From Nonomuraea jiangxiensis (GTDB lineage Bacteria; Actinomycetota; Actinomycetes; Streptosporangiales; Streptosporangiaceae), in the NCBI RefSeq assembly GCF_900099965.1, contig NZ_FNDJ01000013.1, positions 62,001-126,000 on the forward strand: DNA of 64,000 nt, written 5' to 3'. The notes beneath the pieces were generated by a model. It was not told the DNA's origin, searched no databases, and was given only the letters and a program-made list of their open reading frames with translations. Within the stretch, counting starts at the first letter, position 1. Every line of letters begins with the position of its first letter. A program made the position numbers and the translations under genes. Below are positions 48,707-57,273 of the stretch, piece by piece.

Positions 48707-49330
48707 ATGCCTACCGACATCAGGGTCGCCGTCATCTACTACAGCGCCACCGGCACGGTGCGCAGCCTGGCCGAAGCCATGGTGGAAGGCGCGCGGGAGA
48801 CCGGCGCGGAGGTCCGGCTGCTCCGCGCGACGGAGACCGCGCCCGCCGAGGCGATCGCGAGCCGGCCGGACTGGCAGGCGAACCTCGCCGCCACCGATCA
48901 CCTGCCCGCACCCACCCTGGACCATCTGCGCTGGGCCGACGCGATCGCGATCGGATGCCCGACGCGCTTCGGCAACCTGGCCACGCCGATCTCCAGCTTC
49001 CTGGAGACCACCGGCGGGCTGTGGTTCTCCGACGAACTCGCGGACAAGCTCGTCGGGGGGTTCACCAGTGTCAGCACCGCCCACGGCGGTCACGAGAGCA
49101 CACTGCTCGCGCTGACCCACATCTTCCACCACTGGGGTTCGATCATCGTGCCGGCCGGCTACATCGGCGACACCCTCCGCGGCGCCGGCAACCCGTACGG
49201 CGTCTCCGCCCACGCCTCGTACGGCCGGGCCGCCCCCTCGGCCCAGGAGCTCGCGGCCGCCCGCGCCTACGGTTCCCGGCTGGCGACCGTCGCCGGCCGG
49301 TACGCGGTCAGCCGGGAGGTGACAGCGTGA
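48707..49330 (+). CDS. wrbA: NAD(P)H:quinone oxidoreductase, WrbA-like flavodoxin
   Basis: The 207-residue flavodoxin-fold protein has the FMN phosphate loop IYYSATGTVRSLAEAMVEGA, AIAIGCPTRFGNLATPISSF and FTSVSTAHGGHESTLLALTH, all typical of WrbA. It performs two-electron quinone reduction in the cytosol, giving protection against redox-cycling compounds. Its stop overlaps the MFS start (GTGA). An AGGAG site precedes the ATG. Confidence 0.93.
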   Translation: MPTDIRVAVIYYSATGTVRSLAEAMVEGARETGAEVRLLRATETAPAEAIASRPDWQANLAATDHLPAPTLDHLRWADAIAIGCPTRFGNLATPISSFLETTGGLWFSDELADKLVGGFTSVSTAHGGHESTLLALTHIFHHWGSIIVPAGYIGDTLRGAGNPYGVSAHASYGRAAPSAQELAAARAYGSRLATVAGRYAVSREVTA

Positions 49331-50748
49331 CCTCACCCGAGACGTCGTCCGGACCGGCACCGCCTACCGAGGGCATCAGGTGGGGCGCCGTCATCGCCTG
49401 CGGGTTGGCGGTCTTCATCACCGCCGTCGACCTGAACGTGGTCGGTGTCGCCCTGCCCGCGCTCGGCGCACGGTTCGACGCCGCCCCGGCGGCGATGCAG
49501 TGGGTCATCCTGGCGTACGCGCTGCCGATGGTCGCGCTGATCCTGCCCGCCGGCCGGTGGGGCGACACCGTCGACAAACGGGAGGCGTTCGTCTTCGCGG
49601 TCGTCGGTTTCGGGCTGGCCAGCGTGTTCGTCGCCGTCTCGCAGTCACTGGAGATGATGATCGTCGCACGGGTCGTACAGGCGCTCTTCGGCGCGCTCAT
49701 CTCCTCGCTCGTGCTCGCCACCATCGCCCAGTCGGTACGGCCGCAGCTGATGGGCCGGGCGATGGGCCTGGTCGCGTCGCTGGGCCCGCTCGGCGGAGCA
49801 GTCGGCCCGGCCGGGGGTGGACTGCTGATCGACGCCCTGGGCTGGCAGGCCGCGTTCCTGATCAACGTCCCGGTCTGCCTGGTGGCCGCCTGGCTGGCCT
49901 GGGTGTCGGTACCACGTGGCACCCTGGGACTGCACCCACCGCGGCCACGCTGGCTGATCGACGTGCTGATGCTCGGTGTCGCCGGCACGGCGCTCTTACT
50001 CGGGCTGCAGGAGTTCGGCCGACCGGGAGCCGGTGCCGCGATCGGCGGGGTGCTGCTGGTCGCCGGCATCGTGACCCTGGTGTTCTGGCTCCGCCGTAAG
50101 GACGCCAAGCCCGTCATGGCGCTGTTCGCCGACCCGTTCGTCAACCGCTGGCTGATCGCGCTGCTGTTCGGCGCGGTGCTGAGCGGCGTACTCAACTTCA
50201 TCACCCCGTTCCTGCTCGTCGACGGGATCGGTGTCTCCAACGGGGTCACGGGCTTCACCATGTTGGCGCTGTCCGCCGGCATGGTGGTCTTCGCACCGCT
50301 GGGCGGGGCCCTCACCGACCGCTCCGGACCACGGCCCGTTTCCATCGTCGGCGGAATACTGCTGCTCGCTGGCGCGACGCTGCTGGTGTCCGGCTCGACC
50401 GAGTGGGGAGCCGTGGACATCGCCTGGCGGCTGGCGCTGGTCGGCGCGGGCACCGGTCTGCTCGCCGGACCGACCCAGGCAGCCGTGATGATGTCCGCGC
50501 CGCCGCACCTCGGTGCGACCGCCGGGGCCCTCTCCGCGCTCCTGCTCAACCTCGGTTTCGCGGTCGGGCCGGCGGCCGGCTCCCTGGCCTGGCAACTGAC
50601 CGGCGGCGAGATCACCCGTACCGGCCCGGCCTACCTCGTCGGTGCGGCAGCCGCCACGATCGCCCTGGCGCTACTCGTCGCCACACGGCGGCCCCGACCT
50701 CCCGCCACGCCGGAAGCGCCGGTCGCCAAGGAACAACCAGCGGGCTGA
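49327..50748 (+). CDS. MFS drug-efflux transporter (DHA2-like)
   Basis: The 473-residue protein has about 14 membrane helices. The start GLAVFITAVDLNVVGVALPA contains the DHA2-type D-x-T/N-V-V motif, and motif A-like PAGRWGDTVDKREAF and motif C-like LGPLGGAVGPAGGGLLIDAL follow. GTG 49327 is coupled to wrbA. The pair plus MarR looks like a quinone or drug detoxification unit. Confidence 0.93.
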   Translation: MTSPETSSGPAPPTEGIRWGAVIACGLAVFITAVDLNVVGVALPALGARFDAAPAAMQWVILAYALPMVALILPAGRWGDTVDKREAFVFAVVGFGLASVFVAVSQSLEMMIVARVVQALFGALISSLVLATIAQSVRPQLMGRAMGLVASLGPLGGAVGPAGGGLLIDALGWQAAFLINVPVCLVAAWLAWVSVPRGTLGLHPPRPRWLIDVLMLGVAGTALLLGLQEFGRPGAGAAIGGVLLVAGIVTLVFWLRRKDAKPVMALFADPFVNRWLIALLFGAVLSGVLNFITPFLLVDGIGVSNGVTGFTMLALSAGMVVFAPLGGALTDRSGPRPVSIVGGILLLAGATLLVSGSTEWGAVDIAWRLALVGAGTGLLAGPTQAAVMMSAPPHLGATAGALSALLLNLGFAVGPAAGSLAWQLTGGEITRTGPAYLVGAAAATIALALLVATRRPRPPATPEAPVAKEQPAG

Positions 50749-50832
50749 GCGGCGCCCGTACGGGGTCGGACAGTCACCCATGGTGTGGATACGGCAGCTT
50801 GACGGCACGCCGGGTGCCTGGGGGAAGAGGCG

Positions 50833-51504
50833 TCAGGTCGAGGGCGCCTCTTCCGTTTCGGGGCGGGGGAAGCAGTCGAGCAGGCGCTTGAGCGTGTTGA
50901 CGTCGCCGGACACGGTGGTGTGCCCGTCGTCGGTGGCCTCCTCCAGGCGGCGCCGGCGGGTCAGCAGCGCGGCGAACGTCCTGGTGTCGGTGGTGATGGT
51001 CGCGTCGGGCGCTTCGGGTTCGCCGCGGGTGATGTCGATCTCGCCGTCGGCGACACTCACGGTGAGGCGGTCGTCGCCGAAGACCAGCGCGTAGGTGGCG
51101 GACAGGCCGTCGCTCAACTGCGCGGCGAAGTCGCCGTGAAGCGCCAGCATGAGGGCGTCGACGCTGATGTCCGCGTTGAGATCTCGAAAGGGTGAGTGCC
51201 GGCCCCACCGGCCGAGGTGGACGAGCACGGGCTGGAGCTGCCGTCCCCAGTCGGTCAGCTCGTAGACCCACGACCGGGTTGGCGGACCCAGCTTGCGTCG
51301 ACGCACGATGCCGTACTGTTCCAGCTCGCGCAGCCGCTGGGACACGCGGTTGGGGCCGGCGTTCGGCAGCCCGCTGCGCAGGTCGCTGAAGCGCTTGGGA
51401 CCGAGAAGCAGCTCACGGACGACCAGGAGGGCCCAGCGCTCGCCGACCAGGTCAAGGGCGTGTGCGGCGGCGCAGGCGTCGCCATAGGTTCGCGTGCTCG
51501 ACAC
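50833..51504 (-). CDS. HxlR-type winged-helix regulator with SCP2-like C-terminal domain
   Basis: The 223-residue protein has an HxlR HTH (AHALDLVGERWALLVVRELL, LGPKRFSDLRSGLPNAGPNR, SQRLRELEQYGIVRRR, SWVYELTDWGRQLQPVL). The ~100-residue sterol-carrier-like domain contains YALVFGDDRLTVSVADGEID and ATITTDTRTFAALLTRRRRL. The second domain may bind a lipid-like effector. It is divergent from an NmrA-type gene that it probably controls. Confidence 0.92.
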   Translation of the reverse strand: MSSTRTYGDACAAAHALDLVGERWALLVVRELLLGPKRFSDLRSGLPNAGPNRVSQRLRELEQYGIVRRRKLGPPTRSWVYELTDWGRQLQPVLVHLGRWGRHSPFRDLNADISVDALMLALHGDFAAQLSDGLSATYALVFGDDRLTVSVADGEIDITRGEPEAPDATITTDTRTFAALLTRRRRLEEATDDGHTTVSGDVNTLKRLLDCFPRPETEEAPST

Positions 51505-51532
51505 ATCACCGAGTCTAACCGAAGCCTCGTTC

Positions 51533-51555
51533 CGATACGGATTCTTTCAGTATCG
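51533..51555. promoter_or_regulatory. Inverted repeat CGATAC-N11-GTATCG in the HxlR/NmrA divergent gap
   Basis: CGATAC (51533-51538) and GTATCG (51550-51555) form a 6-bp dyad between the divergent HxlR and NmrA genes. The size and position fit an operator for an HxlR dimer. Confidence 0.5.
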
Positions 51556-51617
51556 AAGTTGTACTAAACAGTTCTCATATGTAACCTCTGGAGGCATTCC
51601 CCGAACAGGAAGAAGGA

Positions 51618-52517
51618 ATGATGATCCTCATCACAGGAGCGAACGGACGTCCCGGATCGGCCACCGTCCGTGAGTTCGTACGACATGGCACACCGGTCCG
51701 TGCCCTCGTGCGGTCCCCGGAGAAGGGCGACGATCTACGGGCGCTGCCAGGGGTCGAGGTCGTCTACGGCGACATGCTCTGGCCCGAGACGCTGGAGCAC
51801 GCGCTGGCCGGGGTGGACCGGGTGCTGATGATCTCCGGTGCCGGGCCGGAAATGCTGGAGACCCAGTGCACGTTCATCGACGCCGCGATCAAGGCGGGGG
51901 TCGGCCATATCGTGAAATTCTCTGGAAAAGACTCGGTCGACGGGTTCGACAACGAGAAGTTCCGTTCCAGCCGGAGTCACGAGCAGATCCTGCGCTACCT
52001 CGTCGCCTCCGGGATGCCGTGGACCGTGCTCCGGCCGAGCCAGTTCATGCACGTGTACTTCGAGGAAGTGCCGGACATCGTCGCCCACGGCGAGCTCCGC
52101 CTCCCGCTCGGCGACACCACGCTCGCCCCGGTCGACATCGATGACATCGCCAAAGTGGCCTACGCCGTGCTCACCACGCCCGGCCACGAAGGCGAGACGT
52201 ACACCATGACCGGTCCCGAGGCGCTCACCATGACCGACGCCGCGCGCCACATCTCCGACGCGATCGGCAGATCGGTCAGCTACCGCGACGTGACCTCCGA
52301 GGAGAAGCAGCAGGCCTGGCTGGCGGCGGGGTACCCGAGGCCGCGCGCGAGCGCGTTCGCGCAACTGTTCCAGGAGCGGAGCCGACTGGGCCGCTCGACC
52401 GTCGACCTGAGCACCCATGAGCGCTTCGGGATCGAACCGACCACCTTCGCGGAGTTCGCCCGTCGATACGCAGACGTGTTCCGCGGTGTCTCCCCCTACA
52501 CCGTCACCCCGGCCTGA
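51618..52517 (+). CDS. NmrA-like NAD(P)-binding oxidoreductase/sensor
   Basis: The 299-residue atypical SDR begins MMILITGANGRPGSATVREF, with the dinucleotide motif GxxGRPG. It continues ALVRSPEKGDDLRALPGVEV, VDRVLMISGAGPEMLETQ, TVLRPSQFMHVYFEEVPDIV and APVDIDDIAKVAYAVLTTPG. This is the NmrA/QOR2-like group, either quinone reductases or redox sensors. AGGAAGGA precedes the start. It is divergent from the HxlR regulator. Confidence 0.9.
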   Translation: MMILITGANGRPGSATVREFVRHGTPVRALVRSPEKGDDLRALPGVEVVYGDMLWPETLEHALAGVDRVLMISGAGPEMLETQCTFIDAAIKAGVGHIVKFSGKDSVDGFDNEKFRSSRSHEQILRYLVASGMPWTVLRPSQFMHVYFEEVPDIVAHGELRLPLGDTTLAPVDIDDIAKVAYAVLTTPGHEGETYTMTGPEALTMTDAARHISDAIGRSVSYRDVTSEEKQQAWLAAGYPRPRASAFAQLFQERSRLGRSTVDLSTHERFGIEPTTFAEFARRYADVFRGVSPYTVTPA

Positions 52518-52523
52518 GGCCGG
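52509..52523 (+). terminator. Compact hairpin with the stop codon in its loop
   Basis: CCGGCC (52509-52514) and GGCCGG (52518-52523) pair around TGA, which is the stop codon of the NmrA-like gene. It is short and has no T tract, so termination is only a possibility. Confidence 0.35.
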
Positions 52524-52656
52524 AATCGGGGCGTGCCGGTCATGCTCGCACTGCTCCTCCCCCGAATCGTGTCCAAACAGGCACGGGGCCCGCGTCGAGT
52601 TTTCGAAAGGTACCGCCGAAGGAGGCGGTGACCGTCCTACACAGGAGGTGGACATC

Positions 52657-53559
52657 ATGGCGAGCGAGCGTTCGCAGATGGTCAGGGATCACTGGCGCAG
52701 CATGACGGAAGCGGCCGTCGCGAATCCGGGCCAGACGCCCGAGGAGGTACGGGAGAGGGTCGAACGGTTCTGGCCCGCCCTGACGGCCGAACCTGGCGGC
52801 GTGGACTACCTCGAAGTGGAGGTGGCCGGTCGGCCGGCGCTGTGGGCCGTGCCGAAGGGGGCGGCCGAGGACCAGGTGGTCTTCAGCGTGCATGGGGGCG
52901 GTGGTGTGAGCGGCTCGATCTATACGCATCGGAAGATGTTCGCCCACCTGGCCAAGGCGGTGGGGGCCCGCGCGTTGCTCGTCGGGTACCGCCAGGAGGC
53001 CTACCCTGTGCCGCTGGAGGACACGACCACCGCATACAGGTGGCTGCTCGACCAGGGGACGAACGCCGGGCACATCGCCGTCGTCGGCGACTCGATCGGA
53101 GGCGGGCTGTCCGTCTCGACGCTGTTGCGTGCCCGGGAGTTGGGCCTGCCCATCCCGGCCGCGTTGATGTTGATATCGCCGTTTGTGGATATGACCGTCA
53201 GCAACGACACCTTCGCCACGAACAGCACGAACGAGGCCTTCTTCTACAAGGAGGTGGTGTCTTTCCTCGCCTCGGCGTACCTGGCGGGTGCCGACCCGAA
53301 GGAGCCGCTGGCCAGCCCGCTCTATGCGGATCTGAGCGGCCTGCCGCCGACGTACGTCCAGGTGGGCGAGCACGAGACGCTGCTCGGCGAGAGCCTCGAA
53401 TTCGAGCAGAACGCCCGTGAGGCCGGCGTGGACGTCCGGCTCGACGTGTTCCCCGAGCAACAGCACACCTTTCAGATGGCCGCCGGATACTCACCCGAGT
53501 CCGACGACGCGCTCCGGAGGCTCGCCGAGTGGGTCCGGCCGAAGATCGGCCTCGGCTGA
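52657..53559 (+). CDS. Alpha/beta hydrolase (HSL-family esterase)
   Basis: The 300-residue protein has the oxyanion motif VVFSVHGGGGVSGSIYTHRK, the nucleophile elbow IAVVGDSIGGGLSVSTLLRA, PFVDMTVSNDTFATN, and the late Asp and His in LDVFPEQQHTFQMAAGY. This is the hormone-sensitive-lipase type of esterase. ATG 52657 follows AGGAGGTGG. The open frame further upstream is not supported. Confidence 0.92.
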   Translation: MASERSQMVRDHWRSMTEAAVANPGQTPEEVRERVERFWPALTAEPGGVDYLEVEVAGRPALWAVPKGAAEDQVVFSVHGGGGVSGSIYTHRKMFAHLAKAVGARALLVGYRQEAYPVPLEDTTTAYRWLLDQGTNAGHIAVVGDSIGGGLSVSTLLRARELGLPIPAALMLISPFVDMTVSNDTFATNSTNEAFFYKEVVSFLASAYLAGADPKEPLASPLYADLSGLPPTYVQVGEHETLLGESLEFEQNAREAGVDVRLDVFPEQQHTFQMAAGYSPESDDALRRLAEWVRPKIGLG

Positions 53560-53586
53560 CCTCCCGACCGGCGCCGCCGGCCGGCA

Positions 53587-53622
53587 GGCTCCTGGGTCTA
53601 CGAACTGACCGATGGGGGACGG
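53587..53622 (+). pseudogene. Twelve-codon relic of an HxlR-type regulator
   Basis: The frame GSWVYELTDGGR matches the conserved HxlR segment present in the intact regulator at 50833-51504 (RSWVYELTDWGR). The surrounding DNA is unrelated. It looks like the last scrap of a duplicated or exchanged regulator gene. Confidence 0.4.
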
Positions 53623-53686
53623 AACCGGAGCCGAGCCGCTCTCCGCGTTCCGTAAGGACGCCGACATCGGCGCGGGGTCTTTGAGG

Positions 53687-53732
53687 GCGCTGTTCGACCG
53701 CACGTCACGGGAGGCGTGCGGTCGAACAGCGC
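53687..53732. terminator. 18-bp perfect inverted repeat between convergent genes
   Basis: The arm at 53687-53704 (GCGCTGTTCGACCGCACG) pairs perfectly with 53715-53732 across a 10-base loop. It lies between the esterase gene and the convergent sigma factor gene, so it probably terminates both. Confidence 0.8.
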
Positions 53733-53759
53733 GCGAAGCGGCGAGCCGGCTCCCCTGGC

Positions 53760-55046
53760 TCAGCCGGTCGTCAGCGACTCCAGCCGGCGCACGAGCTCCG
53801 CGCGCTCCACCGCGTTCTCGGAGAGGTCGATCGCCCGTCGGTAGGCGCGCACCGCGCCGGTCACCTCACCGGCCCGGCGCAGCAGCTCAGCATGAGTGGC
53901 GTGCAGCGGCTGGTAGCGCTCCAGCGCGGGATCGCCCAGCAACGGGGCCAGCCGCTCCAGGCCGGCGGCGGCCCCGTAGGCGAACCCCACCGCGGCCGCG
54001 TGGTTGACCCGCACCACGGGCGAGGGGGTGAGGGCGTCCAACGCCTCGTACAGGTCCGCGATCCGTGCCCAGGACGCCGGGTCATCGCCGGAGGTCTGGA
54101 GGTGCGCCGCCGCGATGGCGGCCTGGAGCTGGTAAGGGCCGGGACGCCCGAACCGGACGGCGTGTTCCAGCGCGCGCATCCCTTCGGTGATCCTGTCCTC
54201 GTCCCAAAGGGAGCGATCCTGGTCCGGCAACGCGACGTAGCCGCCGAGGCCGTCGACGCGGGCGGCGCGCCGGGCGTCGTGGAGCGTCATCAGGCCGACC
54301 AACCCCCATGCCTCGGGCTCGCCCGGCATCAGCTCGCAGAGCAGTCGTCCCAGGCGGATGGCCTCGTCACACAGTTCGCCGCGCACCAGACGGTCACCGG
54401 TGCCGGCGGAGTACCCCTCGTTGAAGATCAGGTACAGGACGCGGAGAACCCCCCGCACGCGGCCGGGGAGGTCCTCGCCGGCGGGCACCCGGTAAGGGAT
54501 TCGGGCGTCGGCGATCTTGCGTTTGGCGCGGACGATGCGCTTGCCCATCGTGGGCTCGGCGACCAGGAACGCCCGTGCGATCTCGCCGGTCGTCAGGCCG
54601 CCGAGCATGCGCAGGGTCAACGCGACCCTGGCCGGCATGTCCAGCGCGGGATGGCAGCACGTGAAGATCAGCCGCAATCGGTCATCGCCGATCTCGTCGG
54701 CCTCGTCCACCTGGTCCGCAGCAGGATGTTCCGGCTGGTCGAGCCGGAGCAACGCGGCCAGGCGCTCGGCGCGGTCGGCGACGGAACGCTCTCGGCGCAG
54801 CCGGTCGATCGCCCGTCGCCGGGCCGCTACGGTGATCCACGCCCCAGGGTTGGCCGGGACCCCGTCACGCCGCCAGGTCACGAGCGCGCTCTCGAACGCG
54901 TCCTGGACGGCCTCCTCGGCGAGCTGGAAGTCACCTACATACCTGATCAGCGTCGCCAGCACGGCGGCACGCTCGTCCCGGAACACCTTCACGGCCGCCG
55001 CGTCACCCGCCGACGACGCGTCCCCGTTCCGTGCGGTCATGCTCAC
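53760..55046 (-). CDS. ECF sigma factor, ECF42-type (with C-terminal TPR-like domain)
   Basis: The 428-residue protein has sigma region 2 (LIRYVGDFQLAEEAVQDAFE, WRRDGVPANPGAWITVAARR), region 4 (TLRMLGGLTTGEIARAFLVA, EPTMGKRIVRAKRKI) and the DUF6596 motif LYLIFNEGYSAGTGDRLVRG. A long helical TPR-like end (LLRRAGEVTGAVRAYRRAID) finishes it. ECF42 factors work without an anti-sigma factor and are paired with DGPF/YCII proteins, as here; the upstream YCII gene overlaps by ATGA. Confidence 0.94.
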   Translation of the reverse strand: MSMTARNGDASSAGDAAAVKVFRDERAAVLATLIRYVGDFQLAEEAVQDAFESALVTWRRDGVPANPGAWITVAARRRAIDRLRRERSVADRAERLAALLRLDQPEHPAADQVDEADEIGDDRLRLIFTCCHPALDMPARVALTLRMLGGLTTGEIARAFLVAEPTMGKRIVRAKRKIADARIPYRVPAGEDLPGRVRGVLRVLYLIFNEGYSAGTGDRLVRGELCDEAIRLGRLLCELMPGEPEAWGLVGLMTLHDARRAARVDGLGGYVALPDQDRSLWDEDRITEGMRALEHAVRFGRPGPYQLQAAIAAAHLQTSGDDPASWARIADLYEALDALTPSPVVRVNHAAAVGFAYGAAAGLERLAPLLGDPALERYQPLHATHAELLRRAGEVTGAVRAYRRAIDLSENAVERAELVRRLESLTTG

Positions 55047-55417
55047 ACGCCGGGGGCGGCCGGAGACTCGCTCAGGTCCATGATGGGCCGTACCTCGACC
55101 GAGCCGTGGCGCGCGGTGGGCATCCGGGCCGCATGGCGCAGCGCCTCGTCAAGGTCGGCGCACCGCAGGACGTAGTAGCCCGCGAGGAACTCCTTGGTCG
55201 TCGCGAACGGTCCGTCGGTGAGCTCGGTCTCACCGCCGCGCACCCGCACCGTCGTCGCGGCCGTCACCGGATGCAGGGGACCGTGGGCGACGAGCAGCCC
55301 GGCCTCCCGAAGGTTCTCCGTCAGCTCCAGCCAGAGGGGCATCTCGGCCCATCTGTCCACCTGCTGCTCGCTGTCGTCGGTATGCGGCGCGTACAGCAGC
55401 ACCATGTAGTCCGGCAT
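55043..55417 (-). CDS. YCII-related (DGPF) protein, partner of the ECF42 sigma factor
   Basis: The 124-residue protein starts MPDYMVLLYAPHTDDSEQQ, with the family motif ELTDGPFATTKEFLAGYYVL and end HGSVEVRPIMDL. GGGGGG lies before ATG 55415-55417, so the four codons further upstream are excluded. DGPF proteins are genomic partners of ECF42 sigma factors; the chemistry is unclear. It is translationally coupled to the sigma gene. Confidence 0.92.
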   Translation of the reverse strand: MPDYMVLLYAPHTDDSEQQVDRWAEMPLWLELTENLREAGLLVAHGPLHPVTAATTVRVRGGETELTDGPFATTKEFLAGYYVLRCADLDEALRHAARMPTARHGSVEVRPIMDLSESPAAPGV

Positions 55418-55616
55418 CGGACCCCCCATTGTTCTTGCGCATTTGCGCGGCCCTCATCGGTACGACGCAGCCGACATGAAATTTGGACAAACCGGTCCCC
55501 TTGAGCTTATGGGGAGGAGCGAAAGACGGCAGGCCACCTGCTGTCCAAATCGGCAGAGGTGCCGCGTCGTTCAGTCGAGCCGTCGTCCGGCGGCCCTGCG
55601 ACTCCAGGAGAACGAG

Positions 55617-56048
55617 ATGACTTCAGAACTGTACGCACAAAGCCCGGGTGAGCCCTCGACGGCCGGCGACGGGGAGCGTTCCGTTCTCGCGTTGTTCGAC
55701 GCGACGTCCGGGGCGTGGAGCGACGGCGACGCCGACGCGTTCGCCGACCGGTACGCCTCGGATGCCACGGTGATCCTGCCCGGCGTTCACCTGCGGGGCA
55801 AGGACCAAATCCGGGCCAGCATGGGAGCGGCCTTCGCCGGCCCACTACACGGCTCGCGGCGCATTCACACCCCGCTGAGCGTACGCTTCCTCACGCAGGA
55901 CGTGTCCGTCGTGGTCACCCGCAGCGCCACCGTGTTCCCCGGCGAGGCCGAGCCTCCAGTGGACCGGTGGGAGCTGGCGACCTGGGCGCTCACCCGCCAT
56001 GACGGCCGATGGGTGGTCGAGACGTACCACAGCTGCCCCGCGGGATGA
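55617..56048 (+). CDS. SnoaL-like (SgcJ/EcaC family) protein
   Basis: The 143-residue protein is an NTF2-like cone fold: LFDATSGAWSDGDADAFADR, YASDATVILPGVHLRGKDQI and VDRWELATWALTRHDGRWVV. SgcJ/EcaC proteins bind small ligands; some act as cyclases or oxygenase partners. CAGGAG precedes ATG 55617. It is divergent from the DGPF gene and may be a target of the ECF42 factor. Confidence 0.9.
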   Translation: MTSELYAQSPGEPSTAGDGERSVLALFDATSGAWSDGDADAFADRYASDATVILPGVHLRGKDQIRASMGAAFAGPLHGSRRIHTPLSVRFLTQDVSVVVTRSATVFPGEAEPPVDRWELATWALTRHDGRWVVETYHSCPAG

Positions 56049-56102
56049 TCGCGGACGAAGCCCATTCGTATGACGACGGTTGCATCGCCCGGGAGGGCAG
56101 CC

Positions 56103-56603
56103 ATGGCTTCCACCAGCACAATGACCGCGGAAGCCGCTGCCCTGCGGCACTTCCTCGACGCCCAGCGGGCCAGCGCCCTGGCGATCCTGGACGGACTCAC
56201 CGACGAGCAGTTGCGGACCTCGGTCCTGCCCTCGGGGTGGACGCCGCTCGGGCTGATCAAGCATCTGGCGTATGCCGAGCGCCACTGGTTCCAAAGGGTG
56301 TTCCGCGGGACCGTGGCCGATGTGCCATGGCCTGATGACGATGAGGAGCTGATGACCTCGGCGCATCCGGTCGCGGAGGTGTTCGCCTTTTATCGGGAGC
56401 AGTGCGAACGAGGCAACGCCCTGCTGGCCACGACTCCGCTGGACGCGAAGCCGGCTGGGCGGCACGGCGGCAACGCGGACGACGAGACCGCCGATCTGCG
56501 CGGGATCGTTCTCCACATGATCGAGGAGACCGCCCGGCATCTCGGCCACCTCGATGCCGCGCGCGAGCTCCTCGACGGCCGCACCGGCCTCGGCCCTCGC
56601 TAG
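56103..56603 (+). CDS. DinB-like (DUF664) protein
   Basis: The 166-residue four-helix protein has conserved metal-type histidines: TPLGLIKHLAYAERHWFQR and LRGIVLHMIEETARHLGHLD. DinB-like proteins include thiol transferases using mycothiol or bacillithiol. I choose ATG 56103, which follows GGGAGGGCAGCC; ATG 56070 is an alternative. It lies downstream of the SnoaL-like gene and probably in its transcript. Confidence 0.9.
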   Translation: MASTSTMTAEAAALRHFLDAQRASALAILDGLTDEQLRTSVLPSGWTPLGLIKHLAYAERHWFQRVFRGTVADVPWPDDDEELMTSAHPVAEVFAFYREQCERGNALLATTPLDAKPAGRHGGNADDETADLRGIVLHMIEETARHLGHLDAARELLDGRTGLGPR

Positions 56604-56640
56604 CGGCCACCCCGAGCCGGCCTCGCTGGACCCCGTGGGA

Positions 56641-56678
56641 GGCCTCGTGATCGCAGAAGTGATCACGAGGCCGTTTTC
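56641..56678 (+). terminator. Classic rho-independent terminator
   Basis: GGCCTCGTGATC (56641-56652) pairs perfectly with GATCACGAGGCC (56661-56672) around an 8-base loop and is followed by GTTTTCTG and TTTTG. It ends the SnoaL/DinB transcript and can also serve the convergent small secreted-protein gene. Confidence 0.9.
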
Positions 56679-56724
56679 TGTTTTGCCCTACTTCAGTTGT
56701 ACCAAGGGAAAATTGCCCAAGTGG

Positions 56725-57072
56725 CTACATCACGCACGTGGCGGTGCGAAACACTTGAATACCGGAGATCTTAAAACCCTGTGGATATGTGACCGTGCCG
56801 CCTGGCTTGAGGCAGCTGACGCTGACTCCTTCGGCCGGCCGTATCCGTACTGCATACGAGCTCCCGTTGGAGGCCGAGGAGATCGTTGCCACCAGCGACG
56901 TGACGCCAGGTGTCCCCGGAACACAGAGCACCTGCGAGGAGGAGGCTTCGGTCACGCAGACCTTGCCATCGGACGTGGAGGACGGCGACGCGAGCGCGAC
57001 GGACGCCGATCCGATCGTCAGTAACAGCGCGGTGGCGATTCCACCGATCAATCCTTTAGCGGTCAGAGACAT
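56725..57072 (-). CDS. Small secreted protein with four cysteines (115 aa)
   Basis: A signal peptide (KGLIGGIATALLLTIGSASV, cleavage near ALASP) precedes an ~85-residue exported part with cysteines in KVCVTEASSSQVLCVPG, VSVSCLKPGG and FRTATCVM at the very C-terminus. Two disulfides are likely. I recognise no family. It is convergent with the DinB-like gene. Confidence 0.6.
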   Translation of the reverse strand: MSLTAKGLIGGIATALLLTIGSASVALASPSSTSDGKVCVTEASSSQVLCVPGTPGVTSLVATISSASNGSSYAVRIRPAEGVSVSCLKPGGTVTYPQGFKISGIQVFRTATCVM

Positions 57073-57273
57073 CTCTACCCCTTTTTGAGTGATTTCGTCG
57101 TGCTGCCTTGCGCCGGAGGGAACGTCGTTGCTTGGCTCCCGATATGAGCGTGTCGGATCCGACGATTCCCATGTTCGCCGTCGGATGCCATGATGCTCAG
57201 CGCCACCGATAATGCTCTGCGTGCCTTGTCGTGGGGCCTTTCGTGCACGGGCCGCTGGGTATGATTCCAGGTC

